A DNA stretch of 64,000 nt from Ideonella alba (lineage in GTDB: Bacteria > Pseudomonadota > Gammaproteobacteria > Burkholderiales > Burkholderiaceae_C), in NCBI RefSeq assembly GCF_018069875.1, contig NZ_JAGQDF010000007.1, positions 62,001 through 126,000 of the forward strand, in the 5' to 3' direction. The position numbers were made by a program, and so were the translations under genes. Shown piece after piece: positions 31,215-39,722 of the stretch. The notes below the pieces were generated by a model. It saw only the letters and a list, made by a program, of their open reading frames with translations. It was not told the DNA's origin and searched no databases. The first letter of the stretch is position 1; each line of letters opens with the position of its first letter.

Positions 31215-31469
31215 ATGGCCGATCTGAAAGCCGCCTTCGAGCAAGCCGTGACCGAGAGCAAGCAGCTGCCCGAGAAGCCGGACAACATGACCCTGCTGAA
31301 GATCTACGCGCTGTACAAGCAGGCCACGCAGGGCGACGTGGAAGGCAAGCGCCCGGGTTTCACCGACATGGTCGGCCGCGCCAAGTTCGACGCCTGGGCC
31401 GAGCTCAAGGGCACCGGCAGCGACGACGCGATGCAGCAGTACATCGACCTGATCGAGTCGCTCAAGTGA
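31215..31469 (+). CDS. Acyl-CoA-binding protein
   Basis: 84-residue four-helix ACBP. Family signature residues are visible: YALYKQATQGD (Tyr-x-x-Tyr-Lys), KRPGF, and KFDAWAELKG. Binds long-chain acyl-CoA in the cytoplasm. Ribosome site GCAGGAGACC before the ATG. The 106-base gap to the WS/DGAT start carries both promoters. Confidence 0.93.
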   Translation: MADLKAAFEQAVTESKQLPEKPDNMTLLKIYALYKQATQGDVEGKRPGFTDMVGRAKFDAWAELKGTGSDDAMQQYIDLIESLK

Positions 31470-31474
31470 TCGCG

Positions 31475-31493
31475 GCGGGGCACGCGGCCCCGC
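31475..31493. terminator. Weak bidirectional hairpin after ACBP
   Basis: GCGGGGC (31475-31481), ACGCG, GCCCCGC (31487-31493) lies between convergent ACBP and the PHA-system gene. No clear T-run, so termination would be inefficient or Rho-assisted. Confidence 0.4.
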
Positions 31494-31496
31494 GCC

Positions 31497-31802
31497 TCAC
31501 TTCTTCTTGCCGGCCTTGGCCAGCGCAGCGTCGAGGTTCTTGGTGATCTCGGCCTCGATCTGGCCGGCAAAGGCACCCAGCAGCAGGCCCAGCTTGGCGT
31601 ACAGGTCCACGTGCTCGCCGCTGACCTCGAGCTGGCCGCGCACGCCCGAGCGCGTGAACTCGACCATGTCGCTGTTCTCGCCCTCGTAGATCGTGCATTC
31701 CATGTCGAACTTCTGTTCGACATCCTCGGCGAACTTCAGGGCCATCTCGCGCGCCTTCTTCAGGCCCAGCGTGTGCTCACGGCGGATGCGGATCTCGGAC
31801 AT
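31497..31802 (-). CDS. Polyhydroxyalkanoic acid system family protein
   Basis: 101 residues, MSEIRIRREHTLGLKKAREMALKFAEDVEQKFDMECTIYEG..., ending in a Lys-rich tail. Matches my memory of the small PHA-system family often found near polyhydroxyalkanoate genes in Proteobacteria. Biochemical role not established. Lies 14 bases after the peptidase gene and beside the storage-lipid genes. Confidence 0.8.
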   Translation of the reverse strand: MSEIRIRREHTLGLKKAREMALKFAEDVEQKFDMECTIYEGENSDMVEFTRSGVRGQLEVSGEHVDLYAKLGLLLGAFAGQIEAEITKNLDAALAKAGKKK

Positions 31803-31816
31803 CGGTGGGGTCTCCG

Positions 31817-32911
31817 TCAGGGTTGCAGGGCACGCAAGGCGGCCTCGCGTTGGTCTCGGGGCTGGCCAGCCAGCTGCTGCACGGCCGCGTGGAAGCGCCG
31901 GAAATCGCGGCCCTCGCGCGCGAACAGCGCCTCGAAGGCCGGCACCCAGGCATGGTAGGCCGCCTGCACGCCCAGCGAGGCATTGTTGCTGCGGGCGATG
32001 TAGGCATCGAAGCCGTTGTAGCCGTCCCAGCGCTCGCGCTTGAGACGTTCATGCTCGTCGCGCAGCCGGGCCATCTCGGCGGCCTTGCCGGCGCGCTTGT
32101 CGGCCTCGCTGCCGGGGCCGCGGTACAGCGCGTCCAGCCGGTCGCGCGTGGCCTGGGTCAGCGCGCGCAGCTCGCGGCGGCGCTGGTCGAAGCGCTGGTA
32201 CTGCTCGCGCGCCTCGGCGCTGGCGCGCTCGGCCAGCCAGCGCGCGCCGCCCAGGCGCTCCACCGCGGTGGCGTAGCTCTCATTGAACACGGTGTCGCCC
32301 TCGGCATAGGCCACCTGGTGGCTCAGCTCGTGGAAGATCAGGCGCGCCAGCTCGCCCTCGGGCCACTGGATGAAGCTGGAGAGCAGCGGATCGCCGCCCA
32401 GCCAGTCCGAAAAGCCCAGCGTGGAGTAGGCCGGCACCGCGTAGACGCTGGTCTCCCAGCCCTCGGGCGCCAGCGTGGCGGCGTAGGCCTCGGCCGCCGC
32501 CTGGTCGAAGTAGCCGCGGTAGCTGACGCAACCGACGACCGGGAAGCACCAGGTCTTGAGCTGCAGCGACAGCTCAGGCGCAGCCACCACGTTCCACACC
32601 GCGGCGGCGCGGTGGATGTCGGCGTAGGCGCGGTAGCTGCGGTTGTCGGGCAGGCCCAGCTCGCTCACCGCGTAGTCGCGCATGCGCTGGGTCAGCGCGA
32701 GGCGCTGCTTCAGGGTCTCGGGCGTGGCGGGGTCGGCGATCACCTCGCTCACCGGCCGCGCCGAGGCCAGCAGGCCCAGGTGGCCGCCGGCCGACTGCGC
32801 CAGGTAGCCGATCGAGGTGCAGCCGCTGGTGAGGCACAGCGTGCCGGCCGCAGCCAGCGCCAGCAGCAGCGAGCCGGCACCGGCCCACATCAGCGCGCGA
32901 CCCCAGCGCAT
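31817..32911 (-). CDS. Predicted zinc aminopeptidase, membrane-anchored lipoprotein
   Basis: 364 residues. Hydrophobic N-terminus (SLLLALAAAGTLCLTSGC) with a likely acylated Cys31 followed by TSIGYLAQSAGGHLGLL, a block conserved in the family (COG4324, predicted aminopeptidase). Metal site HELSHQ (His194, Glu195, His198) with downstream Glu211 in FNESYATAVE as third-ligand candidate. A charged helical segment covers ~225-300. Substrate unknown. Precedes the PHA-system gene by 14 bases. Confidence 0.85.
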   Translation of the reverse strand: MRWGRALMWAGAGSLLLALAAAGTLCLTSGCTSIGYLAQSAGGHLGLLASARPVSEVIADPATPETLKQRLALTQRMRDYAVSELGLPDNRSYRAYADIHRAAAVWNVVAAPELSLQLKTWCFPVVGCVSYRGYFDQAAAEAYAATLAPEGWETSVYAVPAYSTLGFSDWLGGDPLLSSFIQWPEGELARLIFHELSHQVAYAEGDTVFNESYATAVERLGGARWLAERASAEAREQYQRFDQRRRELRALTQATRDRLDALYRGPGSEADKRAGKAAEMARLRDEHERLKRERWDGYNGFDAYIARSNNASLGVQAAYHAWVPAFEALFAREGRDFRRFHAAVQQLAGQPRDQREAALRALQP

Positions 32912-32924
32912 GCCCGCCGCCCCA

Positions 32925-34952
32925 TCACAGCGCGGTCACCTCGACCAGGCAGTCGTAGAAGGACGGCGCCTGGCCCAGGTCGGTGAGCTGCTGGTGGGTC
33001 AGCTCGTTGACATTGGTGCCGTTGCGGCCGAACTTGCGCCACCACACGCCCAGGCCGTTGACCACGCCCGGCCGCGCGCGGCCGTTGACGCGCAGCACGC
33101 AATGGTGCTCGCCGCGGTCGTTGAAGACACGCACCGGCTGGCCGTCGGCCAGGCCGCGGGCGGCGGCGTCGTCGGCATGCATCTCCAGGCAGGGCTCGCC
33201 CTCGATGGCACGCAGGCTCTTGACGTTGACGAAGGTGGAGTTCAGGAAATGGCGCGCCGGCGGCGAGATCATCGCCAGCGGGTAGCGCGCGGCCAGCTCG
33301 GGCGTGGCTTCCTGGCACTCGTGGTTCAGGACCACCTCGGGCAGCGGCGTGGCCAGGGCCTTGCCGCTGGGCGTGGCGAAGCCGCCGTCGGCGAAGGGCG
33401 CGTCGGGCACCGGCAGGCGGGTCCAGCCGTCGCGCCACAGCGCGGCGTGGTCGATGCTGTCGTTGAAGGCGCCGCGCGCCAGGGCCTCGTCGCTGTCCTG
33501 GAAGCAGGGCTCGGTGAAGCCCATCCGGGTCGCCAGCTGGCGGAAGATCTCGGCATTCGAGCGCGACTGGCCGCGCGGCGGAATCGCCGGCTGGTTGATC
33601 AGCACCCAGGTGTGGCCATAGCTGGTGTGGGCGTCCCAGTGCTCCAGCTGGGTGGTGGCCGGCAGCACGTAGTCGGCGTGGTCGGCGGTGTCGGTCAGGA
33701 AGTGCTCCAGCACCACGGTGAACAGGTCCTCGCGGCGGAAGCCCGCCACCACCTTGCCCGATTCGGGCGCCACCGCCACCGGGTTGCTGTTGTAGACCAC
33801 CAGGGCCTCGATCTTCGGGCCGAAGCCGGCGCCGCCAGGGTGCAGCAGCGCGTCGCCGATGGTGCTCATGTTGACGGTGCGCGGCTGGCGGCCAGCCAGC
33901 AGGTCGGGCCGCTGCAGCCAGGCGCTGCGCTTGGCCGGCGCGGCCCAGCCCGAGGCCGACAGCAGCAGACCACCGGCGCGGTGGCGCCAGGCGCCGGTGA
34001 GGCAGGGCAGCAGCGCGATCAGGCGCACCGCGTTGCCGCCGCCACGCACGCGCTGCATGCCGTAGTTCAGGCGGATCGCTGCCGGCGCGGTGGTGGCGTA
34101 GTCGCGCGCCAGGCCGCGCACCTCGTCGGCCGTCAGGCCGCAGGCAGCCGCGCTGCGCTCGGGCGGCCACTGCAGCGCCAGCTCGCGCAGCGCCGGCCAG
34201 CCCTCGACATGGCGGTCGATGTAGTCCTGATCGAGCCAGCCCTGGGTGATCAGCTCGTGCATCAGGCCCAGCGCCAGTGCGCCGTCGGTGCCGGGGCGCA
34301 GCGCCAGGTGCTGGTGGCATTTCTCGGCGGTTTCGGTGCGGCGCGGGTCGATCGCGATCAGCTTGGCACCGGCCCGCTTGGCGGCCTGGGCGTAGGTCCA
34401 GAAGTGCAGGTTGGAGGCGATCGAGTGGCTGCCCCAGACCAGGATCAGCCGGCTCTCGGCAAAGTGCTGCACATGCATGCCCAGCTTGCCGCCGTAGGTG
34501 GCGGCCAGGCCCTCGCCGCCGGCCTCGGCGCAGATGCTGCGGTGCAGGCGCGAGGCACCCAGCCGGTGCCAGAAGCGCGCCGCCATGCTCTCACCCTGCA
34601 CCAGGCCCATCGTGCCGGCGTAGCTGTAGGGCACGATGGCCTCAGGCTGGCGCGCGGCGATCGCGGCCAGGCGGGCGGCGATGTCGTCCAGCGCCTCGTC
34701 CCAGCTCACCGGCTCGAAGCGGCCCTCGCCCTTGGCGCCAACGCGGCGCAGCGGTGTCAGCACGCGCTCGGGGTGGTCGGTGCGCTCGGCATAGCGCGAC
34801 ACCTTGGTGCACAGCGCGCCGTGGGTGGTCAGGTGGTCGGGATCGCCCTGGATGCGCACGATGCGCTCGCCGTCCACCGTCACCTTCATGGCACAGGTGT
34901 CGGGGCAGTCGTGCGGACAGGCGGCGTGGACGGTGCGCAGGGACTCGCTCAT
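32925..34952 (-). CDS. Molybdopterin-dependent oxidoreductase, DMSO-reductase superfamily
   Basis: 675 residues. N-terminal [4Fe-4S] ligands C12-x3-C16-x3-C20 and C48 (ACPHDCPDTC ... ALCTK), then the Mo-bis-MGD domains (NVKSLRAIEGEPCLEMHADDAAARGLADGQPVRVFN near 570 is the C-terminal dinucleotide-binding fold). No Tat signal, so cytoplasmic. A candidate Mo ligand is the Cys in HRSICAEAGGEG (~146). No electron-transfer subunit is adjacent. Substrate cannot be told. Diverges from a binding-protein gene over 119 bases with a strong inverted repeat. Confidence 0.88.
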   Translation of the reverse strand: MSESLRTVHAACPHDCPDTCAMKVTVDGERIVRIQGDPDHLTTHGALCTKVSRYAERTDHPERVLTPLRRVGAKGEGRFEPVSWDEALDDIAARLAAIAARQPEAIVPYSYAGTMGLVQGESMAARFWHRLGASRLHRSICAEAGGEGLAATYGGKLGMHVQHFAESRLILVWGSHSIASNLHFWTYAQAAKRAGAKLIAIDPRRTETAEKCHQHLALRPGTDGALALGLMHELITQGWLDQDYIDRHVEGWPALRELALQWPPERSAAACGLTADEVRGLARDYATTAPAAIRLNYGMQRVRGGGNAVRLIALLPCLTGAWRHRAGGLLLSASGWAAPAKRSAWLQRPDLLAGRQPRTVNMSTIGDALLHPGGAGFGPKIEALVVYNSNPVAVAPESGKVVAGFRREDLFTVVLEHFLTDTADHADYVLPATTQLEHWDAHTSYGHTWVLINQPAIPPRGQSRSNAEIFRQLATRMGFTEPCFQDSDEALARGAFNDSIDHAALWRDGWTRLPVPDAPFADGGFATPSGKALATPLPEVVLNHECQEATPELAARYPLAMISPPARHFLNSTFVNVKSLRAIEGEPCLEMHADDAAARGLADGQPVRVFNDRGEHHCVLRVNGRARPGVVNGLGVWWRKFGRNGTNVNELTHQQLTDLGQAPSFYDCLVEVTAL

Positions 34953-34995
34953 GGGCGGCGATGATGGCACAGCCGCCTCCCACGATCGAGGTCAG

Positions 34996-35023
34996 GGTCT
35001 CGGTCGCGGAAATGACCGAAACC
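34996..35023. promoter_or_regulatory. Inverted repeat in divergent promoter region
   Basis: GGTCTCGGTC (34996-35005), GCGGAAAT, GACCGAAACC (35014-35023): 9 of 10 positions pair. Centrally placed between the oxidoreductase start (34952) and the binding-protein start (35072), as an operator for a dimeric regulator would be. No regulator gene is adjacent. Confidence 0.5.
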
Positions 35024-35071
35024 GCTGCCAGAATCCTGCCCACAACATCGACCTCGTTGGGAGTCCTGACC

Positions 35072-36202
35072 ATGAACCGCCATCGTCGCCAGGCGCTGGG
35101 CGCGCTGGGGGCGGCCGCGCTCGGCTGGCCGCTGGCCGGCCGCGCGCAGCGCAGCAACCGCCTGGTGCTGGGCCAGTCGGCCGCCTTCAGCGGCCCGGCC
35201 GCGCAGCTGGGCATCGAGCTCAACCGCGGCGCCAAGCTGTGCTTTGACGCCTTCAATGCCGCCGGGGGCCTGAACGGCACCACGATCGAGATCCAGTCGC
35301 TCGACGACGGCTACGACCCCGAGCGCTGCAAGGCCAACACCGCGCGCTTCCTGTCGGACGAGGTCTTCGCGCTGTTTGGCTATGTGGGCACGCCCACCTC
35401 GCTGGCGGCACTGCCGCTGGTCAAGGAGGGCCGCACGCCCTTCATCGCGCCGTTCACCGGCGCGATGTCGCTGCGCGAGCCGGCGCTGCGCCAGGTCTTC
35501 CATGTGCGCGCCTCGTACGACGACGAGACCGCGCTGATCGTGCGCCAGCTGACCGGCCTGGGGCTCAAGCGCATCGCCGTGTTCCGCCAGAACGACAGCT
35601 ACGGCCAGGCCGGTCTGGACGGCGTGGTCAAGGCCCTGAAGGCGCAGCAGCTGGAGCCGGTGGCGGTGGGCACGGTGGAGCGCAACACCGTGGACGTGGC
35701 GGCGGCCGTGAAGGCCATCGTCGCCGGCCGGCCGGATGCGGTGGTGCAGATCAGCGCCTACAAGAGCTGCGCCGCCTTCGTGCGCCAGGCGCGCCGGGCC
35801 GGCTATGGCGGCACCTTCTACAACGTGTCCTTCGTCGGCACGCAGGCGCTGGCGGACGAGCTGGGCAAGGAGGCGCACGGCGTGATGGTCAGCCAGGTCA
35901 TGCCCTACCCCTACACGCAGTCGATCCCGATCGTGCGCGAGTACCTGGAGCTGGTGCGCAAGGCCGGTGGTGGCCTGCGACCCAACTACTCGGGCATCGA
36001 GGGCTACATCGGCGCGCGCGTGCTGATCGAGGGGCTCAAGCGGGCCCGCAGCATCAGCCCGGACGGCCTGGTGGGCGGTCTGGAGGCGCTGCAGAACCAC
36101 TCGCTGGGCGGCTTCAGCGTCAACTTCTCGGCCGGCAACCATGTGGCCTCGCGCTTCGTCGAGCTGTCGATGCTGACCGAGAACGGCGGCGTGCGTCGCT
36201 GA
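35072..36202 (+). CDS. ABC transporter substrate-binding protein, branched-chain amino acid type
   Basis: 376 residues. Tat-like N-terminus MNRHRRQALGALGAAALGWPLAGRAQ with likely cleavage after AGRA (~25). The mature part is a LivJ/Peripla_BP_6 fold: [33 protein letters not shown] (start), TPFIAPFTGAMSLR, IAVFRQNDSYGQAGLDGV, GYGGTFYNVSFVGTQAL. No permease or ATPase genes nearby, so an orphan binding protein or one serving a distant transporter. Followed 45 bases later by an M20 hydrolase. Confidence 0.88.
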   Translation: MNRHRRQALGALGAAALGWPLAGRAQRSNRLVLGQSAAFSGPAAQLGIELNRGAKLCFDAFNAAGGLNGTTIEIQSLDDGYDPERCKANTARFLSDEVFALFGYVGTPTSLAALPLVKEGRTPFIAPFTGAMSLREPALRQVFHVRASYDDETALIVRQLTGLGLKRIAVFRQNDSYGQAGLDGVVKALKAQQLEPVAVGTVERNTVDVAAAVKAIVAGRPDAVVQISAYKSCAAFVRQARRAGYGGTFYNVSFVGTQALADELGKEAHGVMVSQVMPYPYTQSIPIVREYLELVRKAGGGLRPNYSGIEGYIGARVLIEGLKRARSISPDGLVGGLEALQNHSLGGFSVNFSAGNHVASRFVELSMLTENGGVRR

Positions 36203-36247
36203 CCCCCGGCCCACCGGGGTCGGGCCCCGACCGCTAAGATCGCCCCC

Positions 36248-37450
36248 ATGGCCCTGATCGACGACCTCCGCCCCCACCACGACGAGATCACCCGCATCCG
36301 TCGTGACCTGCACGCCCACCCGGAGCTGTGCTTCCACGAGGTGCGCACCGCCGAGGTGGTCGCGCAGCGCCTGACCGAGTGGGGCATCCCGATCGAGCGC
36401 GGCCTGGGCACGACCGGCCTGGTGGGCATCATCCGCGGCGGCGACAGCCCGCGCGCCGTGGGCCTGCGCGCCGACATGGACGCGCTGCCGATGACCGAGT
36501 TCAACACCTTCGAGCATGCCAGCCGCCACCCCGGCCGCATGCACGCCTGCGGCCACGATGGCCACACCGCCATGCTGCTGGCGGCGGCGAAGCACCTGGC
36601 CACGCACCGCAACTTCGACGGCACGGTCTACCTGATCTTCCAGCCGGCCGAGGAAGGCGGCGGCGGCGCCCGCGAGATGATCAAGGACGGCCTGCTGCAG
36701 CGCTTCCCGATGGACGCGGTGTTCGGCATGCACAACTGGCCCGGCCTGCCCGCGGGCGACCTGGCGGTGTGCCGCGGCCCGGCGATGGCCTCGAGCAACG
36801 AGTTCAAGATCACGATCCGCGGCAAGGGCTCGCACGCCGCACTGCCGCACAACGGCATCGATCCGGTGCCGGTGGCCTGCCAGATGGTGCAGGCCTTCCA
36901 GACCATCGTCACGCGCAACAAGAAGCCCACCGACGCGGCGGTGATCTCGGTCACGATGATCCACACCGGCGAGGCCACCAACGTGGTCCCCGACCAGTGC
37001 GTGATCGAGGGCACGGTGCGCACCTTCACCCTGCCCGTGCTCGACATGATCGAGCAGCGCATGGGCGAGATCGCGCGCCACACCGCCGCGGCCTTCGGCG
37101 CCACGGTCGATTTCGAGTTCGTGCGCAACTACCCGCCCACCATCAACCACGACGCCGAGGCCGATTTCGTCCGCTCGGTGATGCAGGAGGTGGTCGGTGC
37201 GGAGCGCACCCACGAGTTCGACCCGACGATGGGCGCCGAGGACTTCAGCTACTTCCTGCTGGAGCGCCCGGGCGCCTACTTCGTGATCGGCAACGGCGAG
37301 GGCGACCACCGCGGCGCCTATGCCGACGCCACCCACGGCCTGGGCCCCTGCACGCTGCACAACCCGCACTACGACTTCAACGACGCGGTGATCCCCACCG
37401 GCGCCGCGCTCTGGGTGCGCATCGCCGAGCGCTGGCTGGCGCCGCGCTGA
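36248..37450 (+). CDS. M20-family amidohydrolase (hippurate hydrolase / N-acyl amino acid hydrolase type)
   Basis: 400 residues. Metal-site motifs in order: RADMDALPM (~76), MHACGHDGHTAML (~100), QPAEEGGGGAREM (~137), MGAEDFSYFLLE (~330), and the terminal ...GLGPCTLHNPHYDFND. Cytoplasmic; probably hydrolyses an N-acyl amino acid, consistent with the preceding amino-acid-type binding protein. Exact substrate not readable. Confidence 0.92.
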   Translation: MALIDDLRPHHDEITRIRRDLHAHPELCFHEVRTAEVVAQRLTEWGIPIERGLGTTGLVGIIRGGDSPRAVGLRADMDALPMTEFNTFEHASRHPGRMHACGHDGHTAMLLAAAKHLATHRNFDGTVYLIFQPAEEGGGGAREMIKDGLLQRFPMDAVFGMHNWPGLPAGDLAVCRGPAMASSNEFKITIRGKGSHAALPHNGIDPVPVACQMVQAFQTIVTRNKKPTDAAVISVTMIHTGEATNVVPDQCVIEGTVRTFTLPVLDMIEQRMGEIARHTAAAFGATVDFEFVRNYPPTINHDAEADFVRSVMQEVVGAERTHEFDPTMGAEDFSYFLLERPGAYFVIGNGEGDHRGAYADATHGLGPCTLHNPHYDFNDAVIPTGAALWVRIAERWLAPR

Positions 37451-37564
37451 GCACGCTGCGCTCACACGTCCTTTTTTGACCGCAAGCGGTCCGCGCGCGG
37501 CCTGGGCGCTGGACGCGCGGTGGGCGACGATGGCATCCTCATCCACAGCCATCGCCCACCCGCC

Positions 37565-38125
37565 ATGTCCACCACCGCCCTGCTGCTGATTGACGTCCAG
37601 GACAGCTTCACCGCCCGCCCCTACTGGCAGGCCGACCGTGCCGCCGCCTTCCTGGCGCGCTGCAACGCCCTGGTCCAGGGCTGCGTGGCCGCCGGCGTGC
37701 CGGTGGTGCGCATCTTCCACACCGACGGCCCCGACACGGCCGACAACCCCTTCGCCCACGCCAGCGGCCTGGTGCGGCCGCTGCAGGGCCTGTGCGCCTT
37801 CGATGCCGCGCTGACGGTGGAGAAGCACCGCCACAGCGCGCTGGTCGGCACCGGGCTGCCGGTCTGGCTGCACCAGCAGGGCATCCGCCGCCTGATCGTG
37901 GCCGGCATCCGCACCGAGCAATGCTGCGAGACCACCACCCGCCACGCCAGCGACGAGGGCTGGACGGTGGACTACTGCACCGAGGCCACGCTGACCTTCG
38001 ACATGCGCACGCCCACCGGCAGCGTGCTGAGCGCCGAGGCGGTCACCGAGCGCACCGAGACCGTGCTGGCCGGCCGCTTCGCCACGCTGGTCACGGTGGC
38101 GCAGGCGCTGGAGCGTGCCCGGTGA
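37565..38125 (+). CDS. Isochorismatase-family cysteine hydrolase
   Basis: 186 residues. Catalytic triad candidates: Asp10 (LLLIDVQDSF), Lys87 (TVEKHRHSAL), Cys120 (IRTEQCCETTTRHASDEGW). Such enzymes hydrolyse amides or act on nicotinamide-like substrates. Overlaps the next gene (GTGA), forming a three-gene overlapping set with DJ-1-like and GlxA-like genes. Confidence 0.9.
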   Translation: MSTTALLLIDVQDSFTARPYWQADRAAAFLARCNALVQGCVAAGVPVVRIFHTDGPDTADNPFAHASGLVRPLQGLCAFDAALTVEKHRHSALVGTGLPVWLHQQGIRRLIVAGIRTEQCCETTTRHASDEGWTVDYCTEATLTFDMRTPTGSVLSAEAVTERTETVLAGRFATLVTVAQALERAR

Positions 38126-38733
38126 GTACGCGCACCACGGTCCTGCTGCTGGCCTTCAACGAGATGGAGCTGCTCGACTTCGCCGGCCCCTACGAGGTCT
38201 TCACCACCGCGGCGCGGGTCCATGCCCGGCGCCAGGGTGGCGCCGGGCCGCGCTTCCAGCTGATCACCGCCTCGGCCGACGGCTGGCCGGTGCGGGCCCG
38301 CGCCGGGCTGGCGATCAGCGTCGACCACGCGCTGGCCCAGGCACCGGCGACCGACTGGCTGCTGGTGCCCGGCGGTGTGGTCGACGGGGTGCTGGCCCAG
38401 CCGGCCACGCTGGCCGAGCTGGCGCGGCGCGCCGGCGACGCGGCGATCACCGCCTCGGTGTGCACCGGCGCCTTCGTGCTGGCCGCGGCGGGCATCGTCA
38501 CCGACCAGGCGGTCACCACCCACTGGGAGGATGCCGAGGACCTGGCGCAGCGTTTTCCGGCGCTGCAGGTGCGGCCCGAGCGGCGCTGGATCGACAACGG
38601 CCGCAGCGCCACCTCGGCTGGCATCGCTGCCGGCATCGACATGGCGCTGCACCTGGTGGCGCGCGCGGCCGGACCCGAGCTGGCGCAGGCCACCGCCCGG
38701 CAGATGGACTACCCATGGTCGCCGTCGCCCTGA
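38122..38733 (+). CDS. DJ-1/PfpI-family protein
   Basis: 203 residues, GTG start inside the preceding stop. Nucleophile elbow ASVCTGAFVLAAAG with Cys114; N-terminal Glu in the NEMELLDFAGPYEVF block. Class I glutamine amidotransferase-like fold, with no DNA-binding domain. Enzymes of this kind include isonitrile hydratases and glyoxalase III, but no function can be fixed here. Its end overlaps the next start by 19 bases. Confidence 0.87.
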   Translation: MSTRTTVLLLAFNEMELLDFAGPYEVFTTAARVHARRQGGAGPRFQLITASADGWPVRARAGLAISVDHALAQAPATDWLLVPGGVVDGVLAQPATLAELARRAGDAAITASVCTGAFVLAAAGIVTDQAVTTHWEDAEDLAQRFPALQVRPERRWIDNGRSATSAGIAAGIDMALHLVARAAGPELAQATARQMDYPWSPSP

Positions 38734-39722
38734 GGCCGGCGGCCGCGGCGCCGGTGGACGTGTGCTTCGTCGTCCTGCCGGAGTCGCTGTTGCTGGACCT
38801 GGCGGGCCCCGCCGAGGCCTTCCGGCTGGCCAACCAGGCGCTGGCGCGGCAGGGCCGCGCGCCGCTGTGGCGGCTGCGCCATGTCGGGCCGCAGGCCCAG
38901 GTGCGCTCCTCGGTGGGCGTGCAGCTGGCGGGCATCGAGCCGCTGCCGGCATCCCTCGAGCGCCCGACCTGGGTGGTGCTGCTGGGCCGCCCGGGCGAGG
39001 CCGAGGCGGTGGTGCGCGCCCAGGCCCCGTGGCTGGCGGCACGCGACTGGCTGTCCCGCGTGCTGGGACCGGCCCTGGCCGACCCGAGCTCTCCGCACCG
39101 GCTGCTCACCGTCTGCTCGGGCGCGCTGCTGGCGGCCGATGCCGGCCTGCTGTCCGGCCGCTGCACCACCACCCACCACGAGTTGCTGGACGACCTGGCG
39201 CGCCTGGCCCCCGGTGCCCGGGTGCTGGCCGACCGGGTGTTCGTCGACGACGGCAACCTGCTGTGCTCGGCCGGCGTGACCGCCGGCATCGACCTGGCGC
39301 TGCACTGCATCGCGCAGCATGCCGGCGAGGCGCTGGCGGCCGAGGTGGCGCAGGTGCTGGTGGTGTTCCACCGCCGCGGCGCCGGTGACCCCGAGCGCTC
39401 GCCGCTGCTGGCCGGACGCAGCCACCTGCATCCCGCGCTGCACCGGGTGCAAAACGCGGTGGGCGAGCGCCCGGCCGAGGACTGGACGCTGGAGCGCCTG
39501 GCCGAGGTCGCCCATGTGACGCCGCGCCACCTGGGCCGGCTGTTCGCCGAGCATGTGGGCTGCACGCCGCGCGACTACGTGGAGCGGGTGCGCAGTGCCT
39601 TCATGCGCGAGGCCCTGGCCGCGGGATGGCCCATGGCCCGTGCGCTGGCGCTGGCCGGTTTCAGCAGCGACCGCCAGTGGCGGCGGGCCCGGGCGCGGGG
39701 TTCAGCAGCGGATGCCGCGTGA
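38715..39722 (+). CDS. GlxA-family transcriptional regulator (DJ-1 domain plus AraC HTH)
   Basis: 335 residues. N-terminal DJ-1/PfpI-like sensor domain (~12-200; elbow LLTVCSGALLAADAGLL with Cys ~133) and C-terminal AraC double HTH (~235-325: WTLERLAEVAHVTPRHLGRLFAEHVGCTPRDYVERVRSAFMREAL). Likely controls the enzymes translated just before it. The 3' end overlaps the convergent HAD gene by 21 bases. Confidence 0.9.
   Translation: MVAVALRPAAAAPVDVCFVVLPESLLLDLAGPAEAFRLANQALARQGRAPLWRLRHVGPQAQVRSSVGVQLAGIEPLPASLERPTWVVLLGRPGEAEAVVRAQAPWLAARDWLSRVLGPALADPSSPHRLLTVCSGALLAADAGLLSGRCTTTHHELLDDLARLAPGARVLADRVFVDDGNLLCSAGVTAGIDLALHCIAQHAGEALAAEVAQVLVVFHRRGAGDPERSPLLAGRSHLHPALHRVQNAVGERPAEDWTLERLAEVAHVTPRHLGRLFAEHVGCTPRDYVERVRSAFMREALAAGWPMARALALAGFSSDRQWRRARARGSAADAA

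Noticed and set aside
37471-37491. T-run followed by GACCGC/GCGGTC hairpin after the M20 gene
   Set aside because: The T-run precedes the hairpin on the plus strand, so it is not an intrinsic terminator for the upstream gene; the reverse strand would have an A-run after the stem.
34949-37945. 998-codon open frame on the minus strand
   Set aside because: Antisense to the binding protein, M20 hydrolase and isochorismatase genes; composition is a codon-bias shadow.
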